Position numbers and translations under genes: made by a program. Below are positions 7,873 to 16,037 of a stretch of 64,000 nt of DNA, piece by piece. This DNA comes from an uncultured Clostridia bacterium (GTDB lineage: Bacteria; Bacillota; Clostridia; TANB77; CAG-508): positions 3,527-67,526 of the forward strand of contig CAPOZU010000012.1 of assembly GCA_948676835.1 (NCBI GenBank), written 5' to 3'. The notes under the pieces were generated by a model. The model had not been told where the DNA came from. It saw only the letters and a list, made by a program, of their open reading frames with translations, and searched no databases. The number at the start of each line of letters is the position of its first letter. Within the stretch, counting starts at the first letter, position 1.

Positions 7873-8865
7873 ATGAGAAAGAAAATAACAGCTTTAATTA
7901 GCTTTTTAATTTTGATAATTGTAATGGTTGTTATAGTAATATGTTTTAAATCAGAATCTGTAATAAAAGACAATAGTAAACTTCAAATAGTTGCAACACT
8001 ATTTCCACAATATGATTTTGCAAAACAAATTGTAGGAGATAGAGCAAATGTCAAATTATTATTAAATTCTGGAGTTGAAACACATCACTATGAACCAACA
8101 GCCAAAGATATGATAACAATTTTGAATAATTCAGATATATTTTTATATACTGGAACAAATTTAGAACCATGGACAGAAAAAATAGTGTCAAGTATAGAAG
8201 AAACGGAATGCAAAGCAGTAGATATCTCTAAAAACATAGATTTAATAACAATAGAAGAATTTGAAGAAAAACACATTAATTCTGAAATTGTTTATGAAGA
8301 GCATAAAGAACATAATCATGAAGGACATGGACATGATGAACATGAAGAAATGTATGATGAGCATATATGGTTAAATCCGAAAAATGCAATAATCATGCTT
8401 GACAATATATTAGAAGAACTTTGTAATATTGACCCACAGAATGCAGAATACTATAAGCAGAATGCAACAGAATACAAGAATAAAATTTTAGAAACAGATA
8501 AAAAATTAAAAGAAATAATAGAAAATTCTGAAAGAAAAGAAATTGCAGTAGGCGGAGAATTTGCCTATAGCTATCTTGTAGAAGAATATGGATTAAATTT
8601 TGTAACTGTATATACAAATTGTGGTGAAGGAGAAGATCCAAGTATCACAAAAGTAAAATCAGTTATTGATTATATAAATAATCATAAAATACCTGCAGTT
8701 TATTATGAAGAATTAAGTGTTGGAACTGTTGCAAAAATGATAGCAGAAGAAACTGAAGCAGAGCCACTAGTATTATATTCAATTCATAATGGAAATCCAG
8801 AAGAGGATACATATGTATCATTAATGAATAAAAATATAGAAAATTTAGAAAAAGGATTAAAATAA
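7873..8865 (+). CDS. znuA: Zinc (or Mn) ABC transporter substrate-binding protein
   Basis: The protein has 330 residues and belongs to cluster A-I metal-binding proteins (ZnuA/AdcA/TroA). It has an N-terminal export/anchor helix (residues 5-25). VATLFPQYDFAKQIVGDRANV starts the domain, and HHYEPTAKDM carries the first His ligand. A His/Glu/Asp-rich loop at about 138-160 (HNHEGHGHDEHEE) is typical of zinc-specific members. DEHIWLNP carries the second ligand, and YYEELSVGTVAKMIAEET is near the end. A lipobox is not clear. It is the first gene of the metal-uptake operon, 1 nt before znuC. Confidence 0.9.
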   Translation: MRKKITALISFLILIIVMVVIVICFKSESVIKDNSKLQIVATLFPQYDFAKQIVGDRANVKLLLNSGVETHHYEPTAKDMITILNNSDIFLYTGTNLEPWTEKIVSSIEETECKAVDISKNIDLITIEEFEEKHINSEIVYEEHKEHNHEGHGHDEHEEMYDEHIWLNPKNAIIMLDNILEELCNIDPQNAEYYKQNATEYKNKILETDKKLKEIIENSERKEIAVGGEFAYSYLVEEYGLNFVTVYTNCGEGEDPSITKVKSVIDYINNHKIPAVYYEELSVGTVAKMIAEETEAEPLVLYSIHNGNPEEDTYVSLMNKNIENLEKGLK

Positions 8866-8866
8866 A

Positions 8867-9529
8867 ATGACTATATTAGAAGTAGAAAAATTAAAAGTTT
8901 CATACTCAAATCATATTGCTCTTGATGATATCAATTTTAAAATTGAAGAGGGAGAATATGTTTGTTTAGTAGGTGAAAATGGTTCAGGGAAAAGTACATT
9001 AGTAAAAACAATTGTAGGACTATTAAAACCTGATGAAGGAAAAGTAAGTGTAAATATTTCATTAGACGAGGTATCTTATTTATCACAAACAAACTTGAAA
9101 GATTTAGATTTTCCTGCAACATCAAAAGAAATAATAATGTCTGGAGTACAAAAACACAATAAGCTTCCATTTTACACCAAAAAAGATAAAGAACTTTATA
9201 AAGAAATCGTACAAAAATTAAAAATCGAAGATCTTCAATACAAAAGAATTGGAGATTTATCAGGTGGTCAAAAACAAAGAGTACTAATAGCAAGAGCATT
9301 AATAAGAGAGCCAAAACTTTTAATATTGGATGAACCAGCAACTGGTCTTGATTATAATATAACAAAAGAGCTTTATAAAATATTAGAACATGAAAATAAA
9401 GAAAATAAAATGACAATAATAATGGCAACACACGATTTAGATGAAATAAACGAAATAAAACCTAGAATAATATCTTTAGCAAAAACAGTTAAATATGATG
9501 GAAATATTGAAGGTTGGAAAGGATTTTAG
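8867..9529 (+). CDS. znuC: Metal ABC transporter ATP-binding protein
   Basis: The protein has 220 residues. Walker A is GENGSGKST (about residues 37-45), the signature is LSGGQKQRVLIARAL, Walker B is LLILDEPATGLD, and the switch His is in MATHDLDE. It hydrolyses ATP to drive metal import with the 9533-10348 permease. It follows znuA by 1 nt and is followed by the permease after 3 nt, so the three genes form a tight operon. Confidence 0.92.
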   Translation: MTILEVEKLKVSYSNHIALDDINFKIEEGEYVCLVGENGSGKSTLVKTIVGLLKPDEGKVSVNISLDEVSYLSQTNLKDLDFPATSKEIIMSGVQKHNKLPFYTKKDKELYKEIVQKLKIEDLQYKRIGDLSGGQKQRVLIARALIREPKLLILDEPATGLDYNITKELYKILEHENKENKMTIIMATHDLDEINEIKPRIISLAKTVKYDGNIEGWKGF

Positions 9530-9532
9530 AAA

Positions 9533-10348
9533 ATGGGAGAAATATTAAATTTATTATCTTACACATTTATGCAAAGAGCAGTTCTTTGTGGAATTGCAAT
9601 ATCTTTTTCAGCAGCTTTAATAGGAGTAATACTTACTTTAAAAAATTACTCAATGATAGGTCATGGTCTTGGAGAAGTAGGATTTGCAGCAATATGTTTA
9701 GCAGTTGCACTAGGATTTTCACCAATTGCATTTTCAATTCCAATAGTAATAATTGCAGCAATAGTAATAATGTTTATAAGCCAAAGAAAAGGAGAATCAG
9801 CAGATATAATAATCGCACTTGTTGCAACAGGAGCACTTGCTTTGGGAGTAATAATAACATCGTTTACAAGTGGATTTGGAACAGATAGTTATAATTATAT
9901 GTTTGGAAGTATTTTAACAATGACAAAATCTGATGTTATTTTAAGTATAGTACTTACAATACTTTCAATTGGAATATACATAGTATTTTATAATAGATTA
10001 TTTTTAATAACATTTGATGAAAAATATGCAAAATCATGTGGAATTAACGTATCAGTATATCAATTTTTAATAGCATTAATAACAGCTTTAGTAGTTGTTG
10101 TAGGAATGAGAATGATGGGAACATTATTAATATCAAGTTTAATAGTATTTCCAGCAATTATTGCAAAAAAATTTACAACAAGTTTTAAAGGATTAGTAGT
10201 AATGTCTGTTTTAACATCAATAATATGTTTTTTAATAGGAATATTTGTATCATTCTTTTTAAATATGCCAACAGGAGCAGGAATTGTTTTTGTATATATT
10301 GTACTTTTAGCAATAAGCTCAATATGTTGCAAGCTTGCAAGAATTTAA
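9533..10348 (+). CDS. znuB: Metal ABC transporter permease
   Basis: The protein has 271 residues with seven or eight membrane helices. It belongs to the ABC-3 family (ZnuB/AdcB), with the motif YSMIGHGLGEVGFAA (about residues 40-54) and the conserved MRMMGTLLISSLIVFPA segment near 195-211. It forms the membrane channel of the zinc importer. ATG 9533 lies 4 nt after the znuC stop. Confidence 0.92.
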   Translation: MGEILNLLSYTFMQRAVLCGIAISFSAALIGVILTLKNYSMIGHGLGEVGFAAICLAVALGFSPIAFSIPIVIIAAIVIMFISQRKGESADIIIALVATGALALGVIITSFTSGFGTDSYNYMFGSILTMTKSDVILSIVLTILSIGIYIVFYNRLFLITFDEKYAKSCGINVSVYQFLIALITALVVVVGMRMMGTLLISSLIVFPAIIAKKFTTSFKGLVVMSVLTSIICFLIGIFVSFFLNMPTGAGIVFVYIVLLAISSICCKLARI

Positions 10349-10359
10349 TAAAATAAGTT

Positions 10360-10396
10360 GAAGCCGTTAACGCATTTAGCGCTAACGGCTTCTTTG
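10360..10396. terminator. GC-rich bidirectional terminator
   Basis: GAAGCCGTTA (10360-10369) and TAACGGCTTC (10383-10392) flank a short loop (CGCATTTAGCGC). It lies between the convergent znuB and 10415-10798 genes and can serve both. The GC-rich stem is unlike the neighbouring native terminators. Confidence 0.65.
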
Positions 10397-10414
10397 AATA
10401 GCAAAGATTTACTA

Positions 10415-10798
10415 TTAATTACTTTTATTGGACTCTTCTACGTTTCTCCATGCAAATATGAGAGCAAGGAAAAAGATGAAAGAAAAAATTGTTGAACTGA
10501 CAGTGAGCTTAGTTAACCAATCTCTTTCAGTACGTACAAATGCTATTAATGCTGATTCAATCAGGATAACAACATCAATACTTACTATGATTTGAATGAC
10601 TGATACTTTTTTCATACCATCTTTTTTTAGGTCCTCTATCGATATTATGAACAATAGCGAAAATGACGATAGAGCCAAAAAGAGAGGAATCGAAACAATA
10701 AAATAGTCAGGAAGCAAGAGCCAGTTTGTCAGGGAAATAATAAAAGCGACTACAAAAGAGAGCACTAAATCCCGTTTCCAATGATTTCGTAATTTCAT
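10415..10798 (-). CDS. Small four-helix membrane protein, higher-GC
   Basis: The protein has 127 residues. The start is ATG at 10798 on the minus strand, with GAAGGAG 8 nt upstream; an upstream GTG is too close to that site. Four hydrophobic helices (about residues 13-30, 36-58, 67-90, 100-120) are separated by charged loops. The family is not recognised. GC content and codon use are higher than in the neighbours, one Arg codon is CGG, and it has its own promoter. It is probably a horizontally acquired single-gene insert. Confidence 0.6.
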   Translation of the reverse strand: MKLRNHWKRDLVLSFVVAFIISLTNWLLLPDYFIVSIPLFLALSSFSLLFIISIEDLKKDGMKKVSVIQIIVSIDVVILIESALIAFVRTERDWLTKLTVSSTIFSFIFFLALIFAWRNVEESNKSN

Positions 10799-10867
10799 GA
10801 CATACACTCCTTCTAAAATTATTTAGATTTTGCTTGGTACATGACATCGGTATATTTGCTGTGAAAT

Positions 10868-10896
10868 ATTATATCACAACTTTATGTAAAGAACAA
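10868..10896 (-). promoter_or_regulatory. Promoter of the 10415-10798 gene
   Basis: On the minus strand, TTGTTC (10891-10896), a 17-nt spacer and TATAAT (10868-10873) preceded by TGA. The same TGATATAAT box occurs ahead of two other higher-GC genes in this window. Confidence 0.6.
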
Positions 10897-10905
10897 GTTT
10901 AGTAG

Positions 10906-10933
10906 TTGATTTTTCAAGCATTAATGTTATAAT
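10906..10933 (+). promoter_or_regulatory. Promoter of the S66 peptidase gene
   Basis: TTGATT (10906-10911), a 16-nt spacer and TATAAT (10928-10933) with TGT just before it. Confidence 0.65.
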
Positions 10934-10956
10934 GGAAAAAGTAAAGGGGGAATTTT

Positions 10957-11943
10957 ATGATACCAGAAAAATTAAAAGCAGGAGACGAAGTTAGAGTTAT
11001 TGCACCATCTAGAAGTATGGTTATATTAGGAGAAGATTGTAAGAAAATAGCAACTCAAAAGTTAGAAGCTTTAGGATTAAAAGTTACATTTGGAAAATAT
11101 GTAATGGAAGCTGATAGTGATTATTTATGCACATCTGTAGAACATAGAGCAGAAGACTTAAATGAAGCATTTAGAGATAAAAATGTAAAAGCAATATTAA
11201 CAGTAATAGGTGGATTTAACTCTAATCAAATTTTAGATTTTATAGATTATGAGGTAATTAAACAAAATCCAAAAATCTTTTGTGGATTTTCAGATATAAC
11301 AGCACTTTCAAATGCAATACATGCAAAAACAGGATTAGTAACATATTCAGGACCACATTATTCAAGTTTTGGAATGCTAAAGGGATTTGAATATGAATTA
11401 GAATATTTCAAAAAAATGTTTTTTCAGGAAGAAGAATTTGAAATTGAAAGCTCAAAAGAGTGGAGTGATGATGCTTGGTTTATTGACCAAGAAAACAGAG
11501 AATTTATTCCAAATGAAGGAATGTATATAATAAATGAAGGAAATGCAGAAGGCGATATTATAGGTGGAAATCTTTGCACATTAAACTTATTACAAGGAAC
11601 AGAATATATGCCTAATGTCGAAGGAAAAGTACTATTTTTAGAAGATGATGGAATGGCAGGAGATGCATACTTAACAACATTTGATAGAGATTTACAATCA
11701 TTAATTCATACAAAAGAATTCAAAAATGTAAAAGCAATTGTTTTAGGAAGAAATCAAAAAGGTTGCAATATGACAAAAGAAAAATGGATAAAACTAATTA
11801 AAAACAAACCAGAATTAAAAGATATTCCAGTAATAGCAGGAGCAGATTTTGGACATACAACACCAATATTTACATTTCCAATTGGAGGACATGCAAAATT
11901 AGAAGCCATTGCTGGAAAAATAAAATTGACTATAAAAGGGTAA
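10957..11943 (+). CDS. S66 family LD-carboxypeptidase / MccF-like peptidase
   Basis: The protein has 328 residues. The S66 family removes the terminal D-Ala from tetrapeptide murein stems (LdcA) or inactivates microcin C (MccF). The catalytic triad is visible: Ser in CGFSDITAL (about residue 112), Glu in LFLEDDG (about residue 230) and His in ADFGHTTPIF (about residue 306). The N-terminal GDEVRVIAPSRS and the IGGFNSNQILD region are typical. MccF-type and cell-wall-recycling roles cannot be separated here. The ribosome site is GGGGG, and the promoter is immediately upstream. Confidence 0.88.
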   Translation: MIPEKLKAGDEVRVIAPSRSMVILGEDCKKIATQKLEALGLKVTFGKYVMEADSDYLCTSVEHRAEDLNEAFRDKNVKAILTVIGGFNSNQILDFIDYEVIKQNPKIFCGFSDITALSNAIHAKTGLVTYSGPHYSSFGMLKGFEYELEYFKKMFFQEEEFEIESSKEWSDDAWFIDQENREFIPNEGMYIINEGNAEGDIIGGNLCTLNLLQGTEYMPNVEGKVLFLEDDGMAGDAYLTTFDRDLQSLIHTKEFKNVKAIVLGRNQKGCNMTKEKWIKLIKNKPELKDIPVIAGADFGHTTPIFTFPIGGHAKLEAIAGKIKLTIKG

Positions 11944-11976
11944 CATATGTAGAAATATGGACATAGGAGAGAAAAA

Positions 11977-12387
11977 GTGGTATACGAATTTGAAGTTATA
12001 GGAGATATAAAAGGAAAAGCAAGACCAAGAGTAAATACTTATACAGCACAAGCATACACACCAACAAATACAAAAGATTATGAAATGCTAATAAAACAAT
12101 ATTTTAAGGTAAAATATCCAAGATATGTGCCTTTGGAAAATAGAGTATATGTAAAAATTATAGCACAATTTAAAATACCTAAAAACACAAGTAAAAAGTG
12201 CACAGAAAGTATGATAGAAGGAAATATATCCCCAACAAAAAAACCAGACATAGATAATATTGTAAAAATTATATTAGATGCATTAAATAAAATGGCATTT
12301 AAAGACGATAATCAAATTACAAAATTAGAAGTTGAAAAGATATATGGAGAAGAAGAAAAAATAATAGTGAAAGTAGAAGAGTTCTAA
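11977..12387 (+). CDS. RusA-family Holliday junction resolvase
   Basis: The protein has 136 residues and starts with GTG at 11977, with AGGAGAG upstream; the nearby ATG is out of frame. RusA motifs are KARPRV near the N-terminus and KPDIDNIVKIILDALN...FKDDNQITKLEVEK (about residues 90-122), which carry the acidic residues that bind Mg. RusA cuts four-way DNA junctions and is usually phage-derived. It stands as a single gene between the peptidase and spoIIID, so it may be a domesticated phage gene. Confidence 0.85.
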   Translation: MVYEFEVIGDIKGKARPRVNTYTAQAYTPTNTKDYEMLIKQYFKVKYPRYVPLENRVYVKIIAQFKIPKNTSKKCTESMIEGNISPTKKPDIDNIVKIILDALNKMAFKDDNQITKLEVEKIYGEEEKIIVKVEEF

Positions 12388-12390
12388 TAC

Positions 12391-12441
12391 AACCTTCAAG
12401 TGAATACACTTTAAAAAAAGTATTCATTTGGAGGTTTTCTT
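12391..12441 (+). terminator. Hairpin whose 3' arm contains the spoIIID ribosome site
   Basis: Arms 12391-12407 and 12420-12436 pair over 17 bp (two G-U pairs) around a 12-nt A-rich loop and are followed by TTTTCTTT. It looks like the terminator of the upstream gene. The 3' arm includes the GGAGG used by spoIIID, so read-through mRNA would have its ribosome site closed. Confidence 0.65.
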
Positions 12442-12445
12442 TATT

Positions 12446-12724
12446 ATGAGAAATTTATCTATAGAAGAACGTGCGGTTAAAGTTGCACAATACATAATTG
12501 AAACAGAAGATACTGTAAGAGGTGCTGCAAAAAAATTTGGAATAAGTAAAAGTAGCATACATAAAGACGTTAGTCAAAGACTATTAAATATAAATTATGC
12601 ATTAGCTATGGAAGTAAGAAAAGTATTAGACAAAAATAAAGCAGAAAGACATATAAGAGGAGGAATGGCAACAAAATTAAAATATAGTCATATACAAGAT
12701 GATAGAAAAAGAAATGTGTTTTAA
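12446..12724 (+). CDS. spoIIID: Sporulation transcriptional regulator SpoIIID
   Basis: The protein has 92 residues. It has the sigma-E-stage mother-cell regulator pattern: IEERAVKVAQYIIETEDTVRGAAKKFGISKSSIHKDVSQRL, with the helix-turn-helix at about residues 25-45 and the basic C-terminal tail. SpoIIID activates or represses many mother-cell genes before sigma-K. I start it at ATG 12446, after the GGAGG at 12430-12434. It is strong evidence for a spore-forming host. Confidence 0.95.
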   Translation: MRNLSIEERAVKVAQYIIETEDTVRGAAKKFGISKSSIHKDVSQRLLNINYALAMEVRKVLDKNKAERHIRGGMATKLKYSHIQDDRKRNVF

Positions 12725-12863
12725 AATTGCCTAAAAATAGCAGTCTTGAAAAGATGTTACAAAAATGAAACAAAAGTGTAATTCAAAAGATAAAAACAAT
12801 ATTGTAATCTGTGTATCCTTTTGTTTTCAATACTTACACGCAATTATGACAAGATGAGAACTT

Positions 12864-12892
12864 TTGACTTTTAGACACTCCTGTGATATAAA
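12864..12892 (+). promoter_or_regulatory. Promoter of the veg-like gene
   Basis: TTGACT (12864-12869), a 17-nt spacer and TATAAA (12887-12892) with an extended TGTGA. The box is strong, as expected for veg, which is highly expressed in Bacillus. Confidence 0.7.
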
Positions 12893-12928
12893 AAATACAT
12901 CAAAGCGAAAGATGTAGGTGATTGGAAA

Positions 12929-13258
12929 ATGGGAATTTACAGATCTGAAATTGCAGACTTAAGAAAAAATATTGGAGAAAACATAGGACAAAAAATTATA
13001 ATAAAAGAGTCACCAGGAAAGAGAAGTAAGCCACAAGAAAAATCAGCAACAATCGAAAACGTATATCAAAGTTATTTTAGAGTAAGATTTGATAATGCTG
13101 ATAGAGTTGGATCTTATAATTATACTGACCTATTCACAAGATCAGTTGAAGTTAGTATGTACAATGGGGAAGCATATGAGCCACTAGTACAACCACAACT
13201 TGAAGTAAAGAAACCAAGAGCTCATGCGGCTACAACTACAACAACAGAAAATGTATAA
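12929..13258 (+). CDS. veg: Veg family protein
   Basis: The protein has 109 residues. The Veg domain has an N-terminal helix (EIADLRKNIGENIGQKIIIKE) and then strands including KSATIENVYQSYFRVRFDN and a YNYTDLFTRSVEVSM motif. Veg is a small conserved Firmicute protein linked to biofilm regulation and spore germination; its biochemical role is not established. A Thr-rich tail (residues 96-109) is extra. It lies between spoIIID and the sipL-like gene. Confidence 0.85.
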   Translation: MGIYRSEIADLRKNIGENIGQKIIIKESPGKRSKPQEKSATIENVYQSYFRVRFDNADRVGSYNYTDLFTRSVEVSMYNGEAYEPLVQPQLEVKKPRAHAATTTTTENV

Positions 13259-13264
13259 ATTCAA

Positions 13265-13296
13265 ATGAACCCTTTAAGATGAGGGTTCATTTTTTG
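13265..13296 (+). terminator. Terminator after veg
   Basis: TGAACCC-TTTAAGATG-AGGGTTCA is followed by T6. Confidence 0.85.
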
Positions 13297-13386
13297 TGTT
13301 TAACTAATACAAATAAAATTTTAGTTCTTTTATAAAATCCTCTGCATATAAATGTTAAAAAGAGAAGATTTAAGGAGGATTTTTCT

Positions 13387-14865
13387 ATGGAGAAAAACGT
13401 AGTAGTTATCAATAAAAGATTATTTAGCGAAACAAAAACAATAGAGGTAACTGGAGATATTATAGTTCCAGACATCAAACCAGATATTGTTAGTATTATA
13501 AATACAAATGGAATAGGATATGTGTATAAAGAGGATTTAAATGCAGGAAGAGTTAGATTAGATGGAAACTTAGATACATATATTGTGTATTTAGCAGACA
13601 ATGGGGATACAAGAAGTATTCAAAATACATTAACATTTTCAGAAAGTATGGAAGCAAGTAGCATAAAAGAAACATCATATGTAAAGCATCAAGTTGTAAT
13701 TGAAACAATAGAGGCAAAAGTATTAAATGAAAGAAAAATATCAATATCAGGAAAAGTAAGAATTCAAGCAGAAGCATATGAAAAAGAAGAGGTAGAAATT
13801 CCAACAGCATTAGATACAATGGATAATATTGAAGTATTAAAAGAAAATTGTGACATAAAATCTTTAATAGAAGCAAGCAAAACAAAAACATCAATAAAAG
13901 AAGACATATCAGTAGATAATTCTTTTGATGTTGCAGAAATCTTAAAAACAGACATACAAGTTAAAAATTTAGAAAACAAGATAAGCTACAACAAAGTTTT
14001 AGCAAAAGCTGATGCAGATGTAAAAATTATCTTTTTAACAGAAGACAACAAAATAGGTGTTGCCAGCAGTGAAATTCCAATAATGAGTTTTATAGATATA
14101 AACGGTATTACAGATAACGACATATGTGACATTAGTTATTCAATAAGAAACACACTTTTTAAAGTAAATTCAAAAGAAATGCATTCAATAAGCTGTCAAG
14201 TAGAATTTGAAGTTAACTGCGAAGCATATCAAACAAGAAGTTTAGAAATTGTTGAAGACATGTATGGTGTAAGAAACAATATTGAGTTTACAAGAAGAGA
14301 TGTTCAAGTAGAAATTGCAAGACAGCAAGTAACACAAACTGTAAATATGAATGAGAGAGTTGTAGTTGAAGATGTATTAAATATTTTAGATGTAAATCAA
14401 AGAGTTAATGTAGTGAGTGCAACAAAAGCAGGAAATTATACAAATTATGAATGTGAATTAAAACTTGATTTTTATTATGAAGCAGACAACAGAAATGGAT
14501 TAAATGTAAAAAATATAAACTTACCATTTATGGTAAAATTTGAAGGTCAAGAAACAAACATTGAATTTGCTATAAGCAGAAAACAATTCACAGTTAGCAA
14601 CGAAAATGTGGATTGTGAAGTCGAAATTTTTGCAAAACAAGTGGACAGCAGTTTCAAAAAAATTACGATTATGGATAATATAGAAGTAACTCCACTAGAA
14701 GAGGAAAATGATTATAAAATGTTTATGTATTTTGTAAAACCAGGAGATTCAATCTGGAAAATTGCGAAGAAATTTAAAGTATGTATGTCAGACATTGTTA
14801 AACTTAACAATTTAGAAGATCCAAATAAGATTGATGTTGGACAGAGATTATATATAATGAGATAA
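13387..14865 (+). CDS. SipL-like spore morphogenetic protein (SPOCS repeats plus LysM)
   Basis: The protein has 492 residues. Three SPOCS/DUF3794-type repeats are visible, each starting with a motif such as 'TKTIEVTGDIIVPDIKPDI' (about residues 16-34) and 'RQQVTQTVNMNERVVVEDVLNI' in the third. A C-terminal LysM domain begins at about residue 444 with 'FVKPGDSIWKIAKKF'. This matches SipL of Clostridioides difficile, which binds SpoIVA and helps encase the forespore in coat. The ribosome site is AAGGAGG. It lies between veg and yunB. Confidence 0.88.
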   Translation: MEKNVVVINKRLFSETKTIEVTGDIIVPDIKPDIVSIINTNGIGYVYKEDLNAGRVRLDGNLDTYIVYLADNGDTRSIQNTLTFSESMEASSIKETSYVKHQVVIETIEAKVLNERKISISGKVRIQAEAYEKEEVEIPTALDTMDNIEVLKENCDIKSLIEASKTKTSIKEDISVDNSFDVAEILKTDIQVKNLENKISYNKVLAKADADVKIIFLTEDNKIGVASSEIPIMSFIDINGITDNDICDISYSIRNTLFKVNSKEMHSISCQVEFEVNCEAYQTRSLEIVEDMYGVRNNIEFTRRDVQVEIARQQVTQTVNMNERVVVEDVLNILDVNQRVNVVSATKAGNYTNYECELKLDFYYEADNRNGLNVKNINLPFMVKFEGQETNIEFAISRKQFTVSNENVDCEVEIFAKQVDSSFKKITIMDNIEVTPLEEENDYKMFMYFVKPGDSIWKIAKKFKVCMSDIVKLNNLEDPNKIDVGQRLYIMR

Positions 14866-14888
14866 AAAGACGGGAAACCGTCTTTTTT
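14864..14888 (+). terminator. Terminator after the sipL-like gene
   Basis: AAAAGACGG-GAAA-CCGTCTTTT with a T run. Confidence 0.8.
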
Positions 14889-14962
14889 GTATAAGAATTA
14901 TTTGTGTGAGAATTTTTCCTTGCTAAGCAATTTAGTCACAAAAATAATTCTTATACAAAAAA
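14883..14962 (+). repeat. Long inverted repeat between sipL-like and yunB
   Basis: TTTTTTGTATAAGAATTATT plus TTGTG (14883-14906) is the reverse complement of 14937-14962 apart from two extra A residues. The inner part holds a second small hairpin (TTGC-TAA-GCAA, 14920-14930). An RNA from this DNA would fold into one long stem ending directly before the yunB ribosome site (AGAAAGGA). Confidence 0.75.
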
Positions 14963-14976
14963 GAAAGGATTTGTTA

Positions 14977-15672
14977 ATGAGAGGGAATTTATATTCGAGA
15001 AAGAAAATAAGACTTCCAAATTTAAGAGAGTTAAACAGTTTAAAAGTAATTTTATTAATTATGTTTGCAACCATAATCATTTCTATAGCACTATTTTTAA
15101 AGGCTGCATATCCAGTTTTTAAAGCAAGTTGTGAAACAGCAGCATCATCAAAAGGAGTAACAATTATTAATGAAGAGGTTAGCAAAGTTATGAGAAATTA
15201 TTCTTATGACAATTTAATTTCTGTAGAAAAGGATCAGAACGGAAAAATTGCTTTTATAAAAGCAGATTCAATATGCATTAATGATATCGTTACAAAAATT
15301 GTTTCAAACATACAAAAGCAATTTGATGGAATTCCAAGAATTAGTGTTTTTATAAACATGGGAAGCGTAAGCGGAATTAGTGCTCTTAAAAACTTTGAGC
15401 CTAGATTTGAAGTTGAACTTGAGAGTGCAGGAAATATAAATGCGACTACTCGAACTGATTTTCGATCTATTGGTATAAACCAGACTCATCACAAGATTTA
15501 TTTGGATATTGATGCCAGAGTGGGTATTCTTACGCCATTAGATACTTTTGGAAAAGATGTTAGCACAGAAGTACTTCTTACAGAAGCTGTAATTGTTGGT
15601 GAAGTTCCTGATAGTTACTATAACTTGAGCGGGTTTGATGAGCCAGATCAGACGTATAATTTTGTGGAGTAG
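14977..15672 (+). CDS. yunB: Sporulation protein YunB
   Basis: The protein has 231 residues. It has an N-terminal basic segment, a membrane helix at about 22-42 (VILLIMFATIIISIALFL), and a conserved exported domain with KADSICINDIVTKIVSNIQ, MGSVSGISAL and FRSIGINQTHHKIYLDIDA, as in YunB. In Bacillus, yunB is a sigma-E gene needed for normal spores. I choose ATG 14977, after AGAAAGGA, over longer in-frame starts that fall inside the hairpin. Confidence 0.87.
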   Translation: MRGNLYSRKKIRLPNLRELNSLKVILLIMFATIIISIALFLKAAYPVFKASCETAASSKGVTIINEEVSKVMRNYSYDNLISVEKDQNGKIAFIKADSICINDIVTKIVSNIQKQFDGIPRISVFINMGSVSGISALKNFEPRFEVELESAGNINATTRTDFRSIGINQTHHKIYLDIDARVGILTPLDTFGKDVSTEVLLTEAVIVGEVPDSYYNLSGFDEPDQTYNFVE

Positions 15673-16037
15673 GGGAGAGATAAAAAGTAAGGATAGAAAA
15701 ATGTTGAGAAATGGAAGAAGATGTGATATGATAATAAAAAAATGTTAATTTGCTATAATGGCAAAAAAATCTTAAAAGGCATATTGATATAAATTATATA
15801 CAAAATAATCAATATAAATTGGGATTAGAATATAAAATAGATACAGATGATTTTATATAGATTTATTAAATTTAAATATTGATTGTTATTTTCTTTAAAA
15901 TTATAATTTGGGTTAATTTTTTTATATTGATTTATAAAAATGAAGAGAGAAAATCTAATATAGAACAAAGAAAAAATAGTTTATAAGTAAAATTTACAAA
16001 ATATTTTGCTTTTTTTTAATAAAAGTAAGGAGTTATA
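15673..16037. other. 365-nt AT-rich gap without a supported gene
   Basis: I see no ORF with a start and ribosome site. A short open stretch without a start codon (about 15764-15859) may be a gene remnant. A TGCTATAAT box at about 15750 could be a -10 element. Confidence 0.4.
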
